From an uncultured Myxococcales bacterium (GTDB lineage Bacteria; Myxococcota_A; Bradymonadia; UBA7976; UBA1532): a stretch of 34,556 nucleotides of DNA. Below, in pieces: positions 1-9,800 of this stretch (within the stretch, counting starts at the first letter, position 1; each line of letters opens with the position of its first letter). Under the pieces are notes generated by a model that saw nothing but the letters and a program-made list of their open reading frames with translations, was not told where the DNA came from and did no database searches. Location: contig CAINDO010000284.1 of NCBI GenBank assembly GCA_903847385.1, positions 1 to 34,556 on the forward strand. Direction: 5' to 3'. A program made the translations under genes and the position numbers.

Positions 1-1493
1 CCGACGGGCGGCGCCGCGTCCACGCCCGGCGACACCGCGCCCGCGTCCGCGCCGGGCACGATCGCGCCGCCAGCCCCGGCGTCGGGCGACGCGGGCAGGT
101 CCGTGCGGGTGAGGCGCACGGCGTCCGCGACCAGGTGGTGGCCGTTCTCGATGTCCATGCCGGCGGCGTCGTTCAGGCGCACGAACTGCCGGCCGCCCGC
201 GGCGAAGTGGAACTCGCCCAGGTCGTGCCACGCGTCGTCGCGCCCCTGGTCGACGATCACGGCGTGCGAGGCGCCGTCGGCGACGATCTCGTAGTGCGCG
301 CGCTCGTAGTTGCCGAACTCGGGGTGGCTCTTGAACTCGACGCGGTAGGTGCCGGCCTCGGCGAGGTGGAGCTGCCACCAGGCCCAGTTCAGGGGCCGGT
401 CGCCGGACCAGGCGTTCGTCCAGTGCAGGCCGCCGCCCTCGCCCTCCGGCTCGTCGCGCCAGAACTGCGCCGGGCCGAAGCTCCGGAAACACGCGCCGGC
501 GTCGTCCACCACGCCGCCCTCGGCCGGCACCACGCCGCATGGCGGGCTGTCGACGCAGTGCGACGGCCGCGCGGGGTTGCCGCCGCCGGCCATGATGCCC
601 CAGTGGTTGGCCACCGCGCGGGTGCCGTTGCCGCTGTTGTTGCCGTCGACGTCGTTCAGGTAACCCTGCCCGCGCACCCAGAACTGGCTGGAGCCGCCCC
701 CGTCCAGGTTGAAGGCCTGCCACGCGCCCAGCTGGGCCATCGTGTCGGCCAGCTCCGTGCCGTACATGCCGGCGCTGGAGCCCGTGCGGCCGTCCACCAC
801 CAGCAGGATGAACGTACGGCGGTCCTCGGTGAGGCCCATCGCCGTGCGCGGGTGGCGGGCGCGCATGTCCGAACGGTCGCGGAAACAGGTGCCCGCGGTG
901 GGATCGTCGCAGCGCATCGGCCGGCCCTCGGTGACCAGCTCCGGGAAGCCGCTGACCAGCGACAAGACACCCGGCGGCGTCGTGTCCTCGACCATGCCCG
1001 GCGCCCAGCCCTCGACGGCGGCGGCGTCGTTGCGTTTGACCCAGCCCGTGTGGCTGAAGTCCACCCAGTCGTGCCCGAAGGCGAAGTAGCCGTAGTCCTG
1101 GTAGTACCACTCGGCGGCGTAGGCCGGATCGGTCCCGGTCTGGTTGCGTGGCCAGGGTACGCCGCCGCCCACGGCGTTGCCGTACACGCGAAGCGGCCCC
1201 GTCTTGTAGAAGTCGCCGTTGGTGGCGAGCGTCACGCCGGCGTCGCCGGCCCAGCCGCCGGTGCTCTGGGTGCCGTTGCTCACGGCCGTCGCCTCGACGG
1301 ACAGGCGCGCCGCGCACAGGTCCACGAAGGCGGCGAGCGCGTCCGTCGCCGGGCTCGCGGTCCGGTAGCGACGCACCGTGATGCCCTCCGCCGGCGTCGA
1401 CGTGTCGGTCTCCGTCAGGCGAACGGCGGCGGCGCCGGACGGGGCGACGAGGACGAGCAGGGCGAGGGCGAACGGGGTCGGTCGGCGGCGCAT
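1..1493 (-). CDS. Exported phosphodiester glycosidase (NAGPA-like) with golvesin-like C-terminal domain, partial
   Basis: The reading frame is open to the window edge, so the C-terminus is missing. Start ATG at 1493 is preferred over an in-frame ATG at 1499 because an AAGG lies 7 nt upstream of it. Residues 1-23 form a signal peptide (RRR, then a hydrophobic core, ending SGAAA). The body matches phosphodiester glycosidase (DUF2233/NAGPA) proteins: a TNGDFYKTG segment and the hallmark NLDGGGSS near residue 262. Family members cleave sugar phosphodiesters and several act in cell envelopes. About residues 334-464 resemble the golvesin/Xly carbohydrate-binding-like domain (YRVEF, NYERAHYEIVADG, RQFVRLNDA). 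After that comes an Ala/Gly/Asp-rich linker with PDAG and DAA repeats, which in myxobacteria often precedes a surface-sorting tail; that tail would lie outside the window. It is divergent from the lipoprotein gene at 1618. Confidence 0.85.
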   Translation of the reverse strand, partial: MRRRPTPFALALLVLVAPSGAAAVRLTETDTSTPAEGITVRRYRTASPATDALAAFVDLCAARLSVEATAVSNGTQSTGGWAGDAGVTLATNGDFYKTGPLRVYGNAVGGGVPWPRNQTGTDPAYAAEWYYQDYGYFAFGHDWVDFSHTGWVKRNDAAAVEGWAPGMVEDTTPPGVLSLVSGFPELVTEGRPMRCDDPTAGTCFRDRSDMRARHPRTAMGLTEDRRTFILLVVDGRTGSSAGMYGTELADTMAQLGAWQAFNLDGGGSSQFWVRGQGYLNDVDGNNSGNGTRAVANHWGIMAGGGNPARPSHCVDSPPCGVVPAEGGVVDDAGACFRSFGPAQFWRDEPEGEGGGLHWTNAWSGDRPLNWAWWQLHLAEAGTYRVEFKSHPEFGNYERAHYEIVADGASHAVIVDQGRDDAWHDLGEFHFAAGGRQFVRLNDAAGMDIENGHHLVADAVRLTRTDLPASPDAGAGGAIVPGADAGAVSPGVDAAPPV

Positions 1494-1617
1494 GTGCATG
1501 CCTTGTTCTACGGTGCCCCCGGCGCCGCGGGCAACGAAGGCGAGAAAAACGGCGGCGACACCGCGCAATCCGCCCGTCGGTCGCCTAGGGCGGGGGAACG
1601 TCTCTCTCCGGAGTCCC

Positions 1618-3084
1618 ATGCGCACGCCATTCGATGCACGCCCCTCGATGTCGCCGCCGACACGGCGCGCGCTTCTCCTCGCGGGCCTCCTCATCGCACA
1701 CGCCTGCGGCTCGGACGGCGGCGCCGGCGGCTCCGGTGGCTCGGTCACCCCGACGGACGCCGGCCGCGGGGGCACCGCTGCGCCCGACGCGACCGGCTCG
1801 GGCGGCCAGAACACCGGTGGTACCCCCATGGGTGGCACGCCGCTCGGCGGTGAGAACACCGGCGGTACCCCCACGGGCGGTACACCCACGGGTGGTACCC
1901 CCACGGGTGGTACCCCCACGGGCGGTACCCCCATGGGCGGCACGCCCGTCGGCGGCGAGAACACCGGCGGCACGCCCGTCGGCGGCGAGAACACCGGCGG
2001 CGCGCCCGTCGGCGGCGAGAACACCGGCGGCGCGATCGTCCCTCCGGACGACCCCGCGGCCGTCTGCGCTGCGGGCTGCGTGGCGCTCGTCGCCTGCCAG
2101 GGCGCCATCGACGCGCCGGACGTCGTGGCCGCCTGCGAGCAGGGCTGCCGGCAGGACTCCACCCCCGTCCAGCGCGCCTGCGTGACGGCCGCCGGCGCCG
2201 CCTGCGAGGCGCTCGCCGCCTGCTTCGCCGGTGCCCCCCCGCCCGCTCCGGATCCCGTCGTGGCCGGCGAGTGCGCCCGCGCCTGCGCCGCCTCCGTGGC
2301 CTGCGCCGTGCCCGAGGGCGCGCCCCCGGACCCGGCCTTCGACGTGGCGGCCGAGTGCGAGGCGGCCTGCCAGCGCGACTCCACGCCCGACCAGCGCGCC
2401 TGCGCGACGGGCGCCGGCGCGGACTGCGAGGCGTTGGCCGCCTGCTTCGTCGCGGAGGTCGCGCCCCCGGACGGGGCCCTCGTGGCCACCTGTGAGGCCG
2501 CGTGTGCCGGGGCCCTGGCCTGCGCCGCGATCGACGCGCCTCCGGACGTCGAGGCCGGCTGCGTCGAGAGCTGCGTCACCACCTCGACGCCAGCGCAGCT
2601 CGACTGCATGATCTCGGCCGGCGGCGACTGCGACGCCCAGGCCGCGTGTTTCGCCGGCGAGGCCCCGCCCGTGGCCCCCGCCCTCCGCGCCGCCTGCGAG
2701 ACGGGCTGCGACGCGGCCCTGCGCTGCGCCGCCGCGGTCGACGCCCCCGCCGATCTCCGCGCGAGCTGCGTCGACGGCTGCATTGCCACCTCGACACCGG
2801 CCCAGCGCGACTGCGTCGCGGGCGCGGCCGCGAACTGCGACGCCCTGGCGGCGTGTTTCGCCGGTCCACCGGCGCCCCCGCCGGACCCCGACGTTCAGGA
2901 CGAATGCACCCGCGCCTGCGCCGCGGCCAGCGCCTGCGCTGGTCCCGACGCCCCGCCGGAGCTCGACGCCGCCTGTGTCGACGGCTGCGTCGCGACCTCG
3001 ACGCCGGCCGAGCGGGCCTGTGTTCTGGCCGCCCCCCAGGACTGCGCCGCCGTGGGCGCCTGCCTCGCCGGAGGTGCACCGTGA
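1618..3084 (+). CDS. Cys-rich lipoprotein with GGTP linker and five 8-Cys modules
   Basis: Start ATG at 1618 follows a GGAG 4 nt upstream; a second in-frame ATG at 1648 has no ribosome binding site. The N-terminus RRALLLAGLLIAHAC looks like a lipoprotein signal with the lipid-bearing Cys near residue 28. A low-complexity linker of GGTPT, GGTPM and GGENT units follows, then five consecutive modules of about 67 residues. Each has eight cysteines in the pattern C-x3-C-x5-C-x12-C-x3-C-x10-C-x7-C-x5-C (x17 instead of x12 in module 2), with a shared DSTP/TSTPAQR segment. The spacing suggests disulfide-linked helical hairpins. No enzyme motif is visible. The protein is probably periplasmic or surface-anchored, with a binding or structural role at best guessed. 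Its stop overlaps the GTG start of the next gene (GTGA), so the two are almost certainly co-transcribed. Confidence 0.85.
   Translation: MRTPFDARPSMSPPTRRALLLAGLLIAHACGSDGGAGGSGGSVTPTDAGRGGTAAPDATGSGGQNTGGTPMGGTPLGGENTGGTPTGGTPTGGTPTGGTPTGGTPMGGTPVGGENTGGTPVGGENTGGAPVGGENTGGAIVPPDDPAAVCAAGCVALVACQGAIDAPDVVAACEQGCRQDSTPVQRACVTAAGAACEALAACFAGAPPPAPDPVVAGECARACAASVACAVPEGAPPDPAFDVAAECEAACQRDSTPDQRACATGAGADCEALAACFVAEVAPPDGALVATCEAACAGALACAAIDAPPDVEAGCVESCVTTSTPAQLDCMISAGGDCDAQAACFAGEAPPVAPALRAACETGCDAALRCAAAVDAPADLRASCVDGCIATSTPAQRDCVAGAAANCDALAACFAGPPAPPPDPDVQDECTRACAAASACAGPDAPPELDAACVDGCVATSTPAERACVLAAPQDCAAVGACLAGGAP
1801..2034 (+). repeat. In-frame tandem repeat coding the GGTP/GGENT linker
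   Basis: Degenerate 15-bp units coding GGTPT or GGTPM alternate with about 30-bp units coding GGENTGGTPV. Near-identical units such as ggtacccccacgggtggt occur back to back around 1865-1945. The repeats stay in frame and form the flexible linker between lipid anchor and Cys modules. Such arrays can change length by slippage. Confidence 0.85.
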
Positions 3085-4778
3085 AGCGCATCGCCCTGCC
3101 TCTCGTGGCCGCATGTTCACTGCTCGCCAGCCCCGCGGCGCGCGCCTCCGAGGCCGGCACGGGCTATGAGCTCGAGCCCCCGGACACGGTCGCGTGCCCG
3201 GCGAATCCGCTGCTCCTCAACGACTTCAACGCCGACGGCGGCTGGCGTCACGAGGGCACCACGGAGTCCCAGGACGCCCACGGCGAGGGCACCTGCGGCG
3301 GCGGCGCCGGCGACGTCGTGTATCGTTTCGTGGCCCCGACCGCCGGGGACTACACGTTCCGGGTCAGCGGCCGCGGCCTGCCCGCGGAAGACGCCGATCC
3401 GGTGCTCTACATCCGCACGGCCTGCGGCGCCGCAGGGGCCGAACTGGCCTGCGCGGACGACGCGCCGGACGCGACCCTGAACCCCGAGCTCGCCCTGGCG
3501 CTGCAGCAGGATCAGTCCGTGTTTGTCTTCGTCGATGGCTACCTGGACGAGGAGGTGGGCGCCTGGCGCGGTCCGTACACCCTGGAGGTGACGACCGAGG
3601 TGATCATCGAGCCGCCGCTCGAAGGCCCGTTCATCCATATGTGTCGCTGCCCGAGCGGCCGAACGGGTGCGTTGTGCAGTGACCTGCCCTGCGATGACCC
3701 GAGCGACTGCGAGAGCTACTTCTGCGGCCCGGAGGACGCGGGCGCGACGGTCGACGCGTGTTACGGCGGCCAGGCCGCCTGCCACGAGCCCGATCCGCCC
3801 GTGGGGCCCGGCCTGCTGTATTGCGAGTGTGCCAGCGGCTACGAGGCCCTTCTGCACGTGGAGAACGCACTCTGCGAGGCGGACGACGGCAGCGACACGT
3901 CGGCACCGGCCGCGGCCTGCGCGTCGCACTGTAGACGCCTCACCGGATCGGCGAGCGTGCGCATGCTCTGCGACCGCGACAGCGCCAACAGCGGCGCGGC
4001 GCGCGAGTGCCCGACCAACCAGGACGGCGCGTTCTGGACCCCGCGCGCCATCTGCGACGCGACCGACGCCGCGAGACTCGACTGCTCCGGCAGCCGCGGC
4101 CTCGGCAACGGCAACGGCGAGATCCCCAACTCGATGTTCTACGCGCTCGAGGGCTGCGGCTGCGGGTGTTTCAACACCGAGCGCGGCTGCCCGGATCCGG
4201 CCGCGCCCGGGGTGCACTACAAGAGCCGCGACGCCCGCGAGTGCACGCAAATGGACCTGAGCTGCCCCCCCGGCCAGACACGGTTCTTCCGGCCGCAGTG
4301 CGGCTGCGGCTGCGAGGAGACGCCCGCCCCGACGTGCCCCGCCGAGGGCCCGCCCGTGGGCCCCGAGCCCGGCGACGGCTACCGCGTGACCGGGACCTGG
4401 GAAGCTTGCCAGGCCGGCAACGCGCCGGTGTGCGTGGGGCAGGAGCAGGTCTATTACCAGCAGGACTGCGGGTGCGGCTGTTACACGAACTCCCACGACG
4501 AGATCTTCAACGGCGACCGGGACGACGGCACCTACTACGCCTTCGGCGCCGCCGACTGCGTCGCGCCCGGCGTGCGGTGCGGGGAGAACCAGCAGCACTT
4601 CGGCAGCCCGTTCTACTGCGGCTGCACCTTCGACACGGGTGAGTGCCCGGAGCTCGCCGCCGCCTCGCGCATCGTCAGCCGCGACTACGAGGTCTGCCGC
4701 GCCGACGGCGTGTTCTGCCCCGAGGGCGAGCATGCCTTCGCGCATCCGTTCTGCGGCTGCGGGTGCATCGCCGACTGA
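3081..4778 (+). CDS. Secreted protein with PPC-like domain and repeated CGCGC modules
   Basis: Start GTG at 3081 is preceded by GGAGG (about 3070-3074) and overlaps the upstream stop codon. The signal peptide is KRIALPLVAACSLLASPAARA, with likely cleavage after ARA. Residues about 35-175 look like a bacterial pre-peptidase C-terminal (PPC)-type beta-sandwich: GDVVYRFVAPTAGDYTFRV, DPVLYIR, ELACADDAPD, DQSVFVFVDGY. Residues about 190-300 are EGF-like in Cys content (CRCPSGRTGALC, CECASGYEALL). From about residue 310 the protein has modules of 45-50 residues that end in CGCGC or CGC near residues 357, 408, 463, 512 and 557. Each module has an upstream C-x7 to x9-C pair and a G-Q/E-x-x-x-F step, and the last one ends the protein (CGCGCIAD). 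I know no named family for these modules. A role in surface binding is only a guess. Confidence 0.85.
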   Translation: MKRIALPLVAACSLLASPAARASEAGTGYELEPPDTVACPANPLLLNDFNADGGWRHEGTTESQDAHGEGTCGGGAGDVVYRFVAPTAGDYTFRVSGRGLPAEDADPVLYIRTACGAAGAELACADDAPDATLNPELALALQQDQSVFVFVDGYLDEEVGAWRGPYTLEVTTEVIIEPPLEGPFIHMCRCPSGRTGALCSDLPCDDPSDCESYFCGPEDAGATVDACYGGQAACHEPDPPVGPGLLYCECASGYEALLHVENALCEADDGSDTSAPAAACASHCRRLTGSASVRMLCDRDSANSGAARECPTNQDGAFWTPRAICDATDAARLDCSGSRGLGNGNGEIPNSMFYALEGCGCGCFNTERGCPDPAAPGVHYKSRDARECTQMDLSCPPGQTRFFRPQCGCGCEETPAPTCPAEGPPVGPEPGDGYRVTGTWEACQAGNAPVCVGQEQVYYQQDCGCGCYTNSHDEIFNGDRDDGTYYAFGAADCVAPGVRCGENQQHFGSPFYCGCTFDTGECPELAAASRIVSRDYEVCRADGVFCPEGEHAFAHPFCGCGCIAD

Positions 4779-4819
4779 GCGCGCGAGCCTTGGCACGGTA
4801 AGTGCTGTGCGGCCGCGCC

Positions 4820-5593
4820 ATGCGTTTTCTCCCGCTCCTCTGGTCGCTCTGCCTGCCACTCGCCCTCGCCGCCTGCGCGGACCCCGCCCCGACGGACGAG
4901 ACCCCCGCGGCGCCCGCCCCCGACGCCCTCTGCGCCCGCGCCGCCGAGCACCTGGCGGCCTGCGCGCTGGACCTGCCCGCCCCCGCCACGACCACCTGCG
5001 ACGCCGAGCTGGCGGCCACCGTACTCGCCACCGACTGCGACGCCCTCGCCGCGCAGTTCGTCGACGCCAAGGCCGACGGCCCCCTCGGGCGTCTGGCCTG
5101 CGCGCTGGGCTTCTACGCCGCCTGCCCCGTTCCCGCCTGCCCGGAGGCCCCGGCCACGGACGTCTGCACGGACTACCTGGACGCCTACGACGACTGCCGC
5201 CTGTGCAACTACTACGACTGTCGCGAGCAGACGGCGCAGTGCGGCCGCGACGCCTACCTGATCGACTACGTGGGCCGCTACTGCCGCCGATTCGCCCAGG
5301 TCACCGAACCCCGCGTCGGCCCCGCCGCCGACGCCTGGCTGAAGCGCGTTCGCCGCTGCCTCGCCGATTACCTCGAGGCCGAAGTCGCCTACGACGCCGA
5401 CTGCGAGACCATCGACCGTATGGGCACCGACTCGCACGCGCTGTGTTACGTCGAGACGGGCTTCTGCGACCTGGCCGTGACCGACTGGATGGCCATCGTC
5501 CACACCATCGACGTCGGCGACGCCCCCTTCCGGGTCATGCTCGCCACGGCGCAGGGCTGCCTGGGCGAGTGGCTGGGGCCCATCGACCGCTGA
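4820..5593 (+). CDS. Small Cys-rich lipoprotein of unknown function
   Basis: ATG at 4820 begins a clear lipoprotein signal, RFLPLLWSLCLPLALAAC, with lipobox LAAC and lipid-bearing Cys near residue 20. An in-frame GTG at 4802 would only lengthen the signal. The mature part is about 238 residues with many cysteines, Asp/Ala-rich, and aromatic-rich in the middle (CRLCNYYDCREQ). The C-terminal half has a conserved-looking stretch SHALCYVETGFCDLAVTDW. No catalytic motif is recognised. It lies 41 nt after the CGCGC-module gene on the same strand, so 1618-5593 is probably one operon of three exported Cys-rich proteins. The Shine-Dalgarno is weak. What lies downstream is transposon debris, not a further operon gene. 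Confidence 0.8.
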   Translation: MRFLPLLWSLCLPLALAACADPAPTDETPAAPAPDALCARAAEHLAACALDLPAPATTTCDAELAATVLATDCDALAAQFVDAKADGPLGRLACALGFYAACPVPACPEAPATDVCTDYLDAYDDCRLCNYYDCREQTAQCGRDAYLIDYVGRYCRRFAQVTEPRVGPAADAWLKRVRRCLADYLEAEVAYDADCETIDRMGTDSHALCYVETGFCDLAVTDWMAIVHTIDVGDAPFRVMLATAQGCLGEWLGPIDR

Positions 5594-5644
5594 CGGAATT
5601 CGCCGCCGGGGCGTCGGAAGCGCGCGGGAATTGCACTTTCAGAC

Positions 5645-6600
5645 TTGTTCTTTCTCACGGCCGAAACACCGCGCGCCGCACGGCTGCGAGGTACATGGCG
5701 GCATGGTCGCTGGGCGGCAACAGTCGGCGAGGGCGCGGCGAGCGCGCGGCTCTTGTGCGACACGCCCCCGCACTGGCCCGTGAAGTTCAGGGTGGGTCCG
5801 CGCTCACCAGTACGCTCGGCGGAAGTTCGGGTTCTGATCGGCGCGTTCATCGGGACGGTCTTCGCCTTCCAACGACGCCGCGCCCGGCGTGAGGGCCTTG
5901 CGGCTGACGGCGGCCGTCGCGGCGCGGTGTCGGTTGTGCAGCGATACGGCTCGGCCTGCGGACTCAATGTGCACCTGCACTCCATCGTGCTCGATGGTGT
6001 GTACGTACACGAATCCGACGCGGCCCCGGATTTCGCCGGCCGACGAGCCCGCGCTCACTGACCCGTTGGCCGAGTCCGTCGCGTTTGCACGGGCGCGGGT
6101 CGTCGACCCGCGCCGGGCCCCGCCCCGCCACGGACCACGCCTGTCCCGGTTCGGTCGCCGGACTCAAGCCGCATGCTATTTTTTTTCGCCCGCCTCGCCG
6201 CGCTCATTCCGCGCGGGCAGGAACCTCGCGCGCTGTCACGGCGTGCTCGCCCAATTTGCGAGCCAGGGCGGAGATCGTGCCGTCAGCCCGTGCGGCCGGA
6301 GAGGCCGGCGGCGAGCCACCACCGGCACCGGTCGCCCCCGCGCCACCGAAAGCCCGAAGCGACCGGCACCTCCTCTGGCATGAACTCCTGCGGCGCGTCT
6401 TCGAGATCGACGTCCTCGCGTGCCCGACGTGCGGCGGCCGATTGCGATGACTCTGCTCCGTGCACGACGGCTCCGCTGCGCGCCGCGACCTCCAGAGTGT
6501 GAGGGCCCAGGCGACCCCGGCCGAGGCCCGGCCACCGCCCGCGCCCGCGGGAATGGCGACCGCCTGAGCGCACCGCGCGACTCGGGAGGGACAATCCGAG
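5645..6600 (+). pseudogene. Decayed IS91-family (HUH/Y2) transposase, copy A
   Basis: Recognisable IS91 transposase segments appear in order but in different frames. GAFIGTVFAFQRRRARR and QRYGSACGLNVHLHSIVLDG (about 5840-6010) include the HUH pair H-L-H coded at 5972-5980. Then come RLAALIP (about 6193), NLARCHGVLAQFA in the next frame, RAEIVPSARAA in the third, and finally LLWHELLRRVFEIDVLACP followed by TCGGRLR, the C-terminal zinc-ribbon-like end, cut by a TGA at 6448-6450. The region that should carry the catalytic tyrosines, between the HUH part and RLAALIP, is largely missing. IS91 elements transpose by rolling circle and can carry neighbouring DNA. This copy is inactive. Its boundaries are approximate. 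Confidence 0.75.
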
Positions 6601-6727
6601 TGACTCGGACCCGGGCTCGACTCCGGGGCAGGGCGAGATATGCGCGGCTGTCCGGCGGCCCGGCCCGGCAACCCGTTGCCGTAGATGGGCGCGTTGTCGT
6701 ACAGCTTCTCATGTCAACTACACTCTG
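6186..6727 (+). repeat. Long direct repeat, copy A
   Basis: Matches 15257-15800 in the same orientation, nearly perfectly for the first 170 nt and about nine positions in ten overall by eye. It covers the 3' end of the decayed IS91 transposase plus roughly 140 nt beyond it. The left boundary falls immediately after a T8 run (6179-6186). The right boundary lies just inside the M23 peptidase remnant (shared catgtca...ctg). Confidence 0.85.
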
Positions 6728-6886
6728 GGCGTGTCCGGCATCTCCGGCTGCTCGTTCGGCGCGCACCTGCACTTCCGGGTCCAGTCCGACTGCGGCATCT
6801 GGTTCTGCGACTCCCAAGGCATCGACTTCAGCGAGAATGCCGACATGTCGTGTGGCGCGCAGAACGCCTCGGGCAAATGTCGCTGA
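6716..6886 (+). pseudogene. C-terminal remnant of an M23 (LytM) metallopeptidase gene
   Basis: An open stretch of 56 codons ending in TGA reads NYTLGVSGISGCSFGAHLHF, then RVQSDCGIWFCDSQGIDFSE and a short tail. G-x-S-G-x-S-x-G-x-HLHF is the final signature of M23 peptidoglycan endopeptidases, with the last zinc-site histidines in HLH. The rest of the domain is absent. Upstream is the IS91-derived repeat, which begins to match other DNA at this junction, so the gene was probably cut by the same event. It ends 10 nt before the convergent end of the giant protein gene. Confidence 0.65.
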
Positions 6887-6896
6887 GGCGGCGTTG

Positions 6897-9800
6897 TCAA
6901 AATGCGTCCGCCAGGAGGACGTCGAATTCCCCCCAGATCCGAACGGCGCTGCGCCGTGCCTGGTCGGCGGCGGTGGCGACTGCGACCCAGTCCTCTTGCT
7001 GCGCCGCGGCGTTCAATCCGCCGAGACGGTCCAGCACGCTTTGCAGGCGGTCCGCCCCCTCACCGCTGTCCTCGACCGCGGACAGGTCGTCGATGGCCAC
7101 TTGGAGTTCCGCCTCGCAAGTGGCCAGTGCGCTGGTGAGCTGCGCCGACGACTCCGTTCCGGCGGCGTCGAGCAGGTCGTCCAGCGAGCGCACAGCGCGA
7201 TCGAGGGTGCTGCGATCCGGCCGGAGGACGGCGACCTGCATTGCGTCGGACACATTGCCTGAGAGATCCCGGACGGCGACCCACGCGGTCCCCACTTCTT
7301 TGGTCGGCTCGTGCGCGGACGGTACGAGCCCATCCAGGCGAATCGTCGCACGGTCTTCGAACGGCACCCACGTCGTCGTCGGCAGATTCGAAGTGTCCGG
7401 GCTCGGCAGGATGGCCATCGTCGCCACCCCGGAGGGCTCCGTGGCGAGGAGGTGGGGTCGACACTCGCTCCCAACGATGTCTTTCGGCACGTCGCTCGCG
7501 TTCACCGCAACGTCGACGTACCGCGACGGCGAGATCGAGCCACCTTCGATATCCACCTCGAGCACCGGAGCGACCGGGTCCGAGGCCGCGATTGCACACT
7601 GCCACGGCGACCACGTCGCGGTCGTGTCCGACCACCACGTGGGGGTCCGGAGTCGCGACCTGTAGCAGGCGGTCGAGCCCAACGCCGGAGAGTCGACCAG
7701 CTCTCCGTCGGGAGGGAGGCCGCCGTCGTGGATGGTTTCAATCGAACCTGTTCCCAACCGACGCTCGATCAGGACCCGGTCGGCTGTCGACACGCCTGCG
7801 AACCGAAGGTGGATGGCGTCCGATCCTGAGCACGCCTGCATCCGTGCCGCACTCGCCCCGTCGTCGGCTGCCTGATTGGGGTTCCTCCACATCGCGACCT
7901 CGGACCCATCCGTCTCGCCCCCGCCATCGGTGTCATCCTGCCCAGGGTGGGTGCCCGCCTGGTACTCTTGCAGGTTGGAGAGACCATCTCCGTCGGGATC
8001 GGTGGTTGCATCAGCTTGTGTCGCCTGCGTCCCACGCCAACTCTCCCACCAATCGGGAAGGAGGTCCGAGTCCGCGTCGACACCGGCGGGGAGGTGCATC
8101 GACGCCATCCGCTTCCGCTGGAGCATGCCCCACTCAGGGCTGAACATCATCGCCCGAGCGAAAAAGCTGTATGTCCCCGGGGCGCTGGTGTTTCGGTAGA
8201 CGCCCTGGAACACCCCGTCGCCCGCGGTCGGGTCGTCGCCGTATCCGCCGTCGGACAAATACAGGGCGTCAAAGTTTCCGTCCGGGCGACCGATGTCCAC
8301 GGCAATCATGGGATACCCGGTCTGTCCGGCCTCGCCCATCGTGGCCCTCACGACAATGAAGTCTCCGGCGCGTTGATCGCCGCCGACCGACCCGCCGTCC
8401 GTTCCGTCGCTGTGGAGCGCGGCCACGTCGACTCTCAGTGTGACCGGATGCCGCTCCGACATGGCCGCGTACACTGGTTGGTCTGTCGGCGGCACATCGG
8501 GATCGCCGAGCCAGGTGGCTTGCCACATTCCAGGGTCTGGTGCATCGACGGTGAAGAGTGACCAGTGTTCGCCTGCTCGCGTCGGAAACACGGGCTCGCC
8601 GCTCGGGCCCAACAGTGCGGTCTCATCCAGGCGTGACCCTGCCTGGCCGGCGAAGAGGAGGAACCGCATCTCGTGCGCACCGTTCTCGACGGCGAACCAG
8701 GGCAGGTAGCCAGGCCCGAATCCCCAGGTCGCTTGCTCGAACGGGGTTTCGAAGTCGTTCGCCCGGTCGACGGCCTCTCGAAACCGGGCGGCCAGTTGCG
8801 CAGAGCGGGGTAGAACGCCGGGAACCGGCTGGAAGCCGGCCTCATCGAGGTACATGAACTGACCGCCGCCGACGTGCGCGGCCCGCTGCATGTCGGCCAC
8901 CGCACCGTCGGGCCCGAGCGAGATGGTGTCGATGATGGGGACTGTCGTGCCGTTCTCCCGCCGCGCGACGTAGTTGAGTTCGACGTCGTCGGCTGGCCAA
9001 TTGTGTGGCGGGCCAGGGTCGATGAGGTCATCGTTCCCGTCTTTCACGATGTATGCCCTCGTGGTCAGATTGGCCCCGTTTTCATGGGCTGCCACGACGA
9101 GCATGCGCTGTCGGATATCGGTGTCGAGGCACGCGTTCGTACACAGTCCGGCCTCCGCCGTTGGCCACTGCTGCAGCAGGAGGTACTGCCCGTTCACCAT
9201 CCCGTCCCCGATCGCCGGCAACTCGTCGAGCGGTAGCGCATCGTCGATCTCGCCCGCCAGGAAGTCCCGCCCGACGACGAAGGGGTTCGGGTTTCCCGGT
9301 CCGGCGCCGATCGGAGCCACCACGGTATGCGCGTTCGAGCCGTAGAGCGTGGCCCCGACATAGTCCGAGTCCCCGAGGGATGCCAGCAGGACTGGGATTG
9401 CAGCCTGGATGTCCTCGAAGTACCCGTCGTTGTTCTGGACCGTCTGGTCGAGCACCAACATCGTGTCGGTCGGTGGCGCTGCGGCGTCTGGATCGCGAAT
9501 CATCACGGAGTCGACAGACGTCGCCACGCGCGGCTCGCATCCGGCCGGATACTCGGACACTCGACACGGATGAGGCGGGGCCGCCTCACCGGCGGCGAAA
9601 CACCCCGGGTGCCAGAGGGCCCGCAGGTCCAGCCGAACCCGAGGGGACAGGTCGTTCGCGAGAGCATAGATCGGACGGGGGATCGGGACGGCGTTCCAGA
9701 ACTCACCGCGGGGAAACTCGAAATCTCCCTCGCCGAGCGCGCCGGGCAGCGTGAGGGGCGTGCCGTCGGTGTTTGGGTCAGTGAGGTCCTCGCCAATACA

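Noticed and set aside
135..1853. Long plus-strand open frame over the glycosidase gene
   Set aside because: The minus strand carries the NAGPA signature LDGGGSS, a signal peptide and a ribosome binding site; the plus product has none of these.
1801..2034. Regular short repeats considered as a CRISPR array
   Set aside because: No unique spacers, units of 15 and 30 bp, and all in frame within a coding region.
6179..6186. T8 run considered as an intrinsic terminator
   Set aside because: No convincing GC-rich hairpin directly upstream; it rather marks the left edge of the repeated IS91 segment.
5645..6600. Several short open frames considered as small genes
   Set aside because: They are pieces of one frameshifted IS91 transposase, recognisable across three frames.
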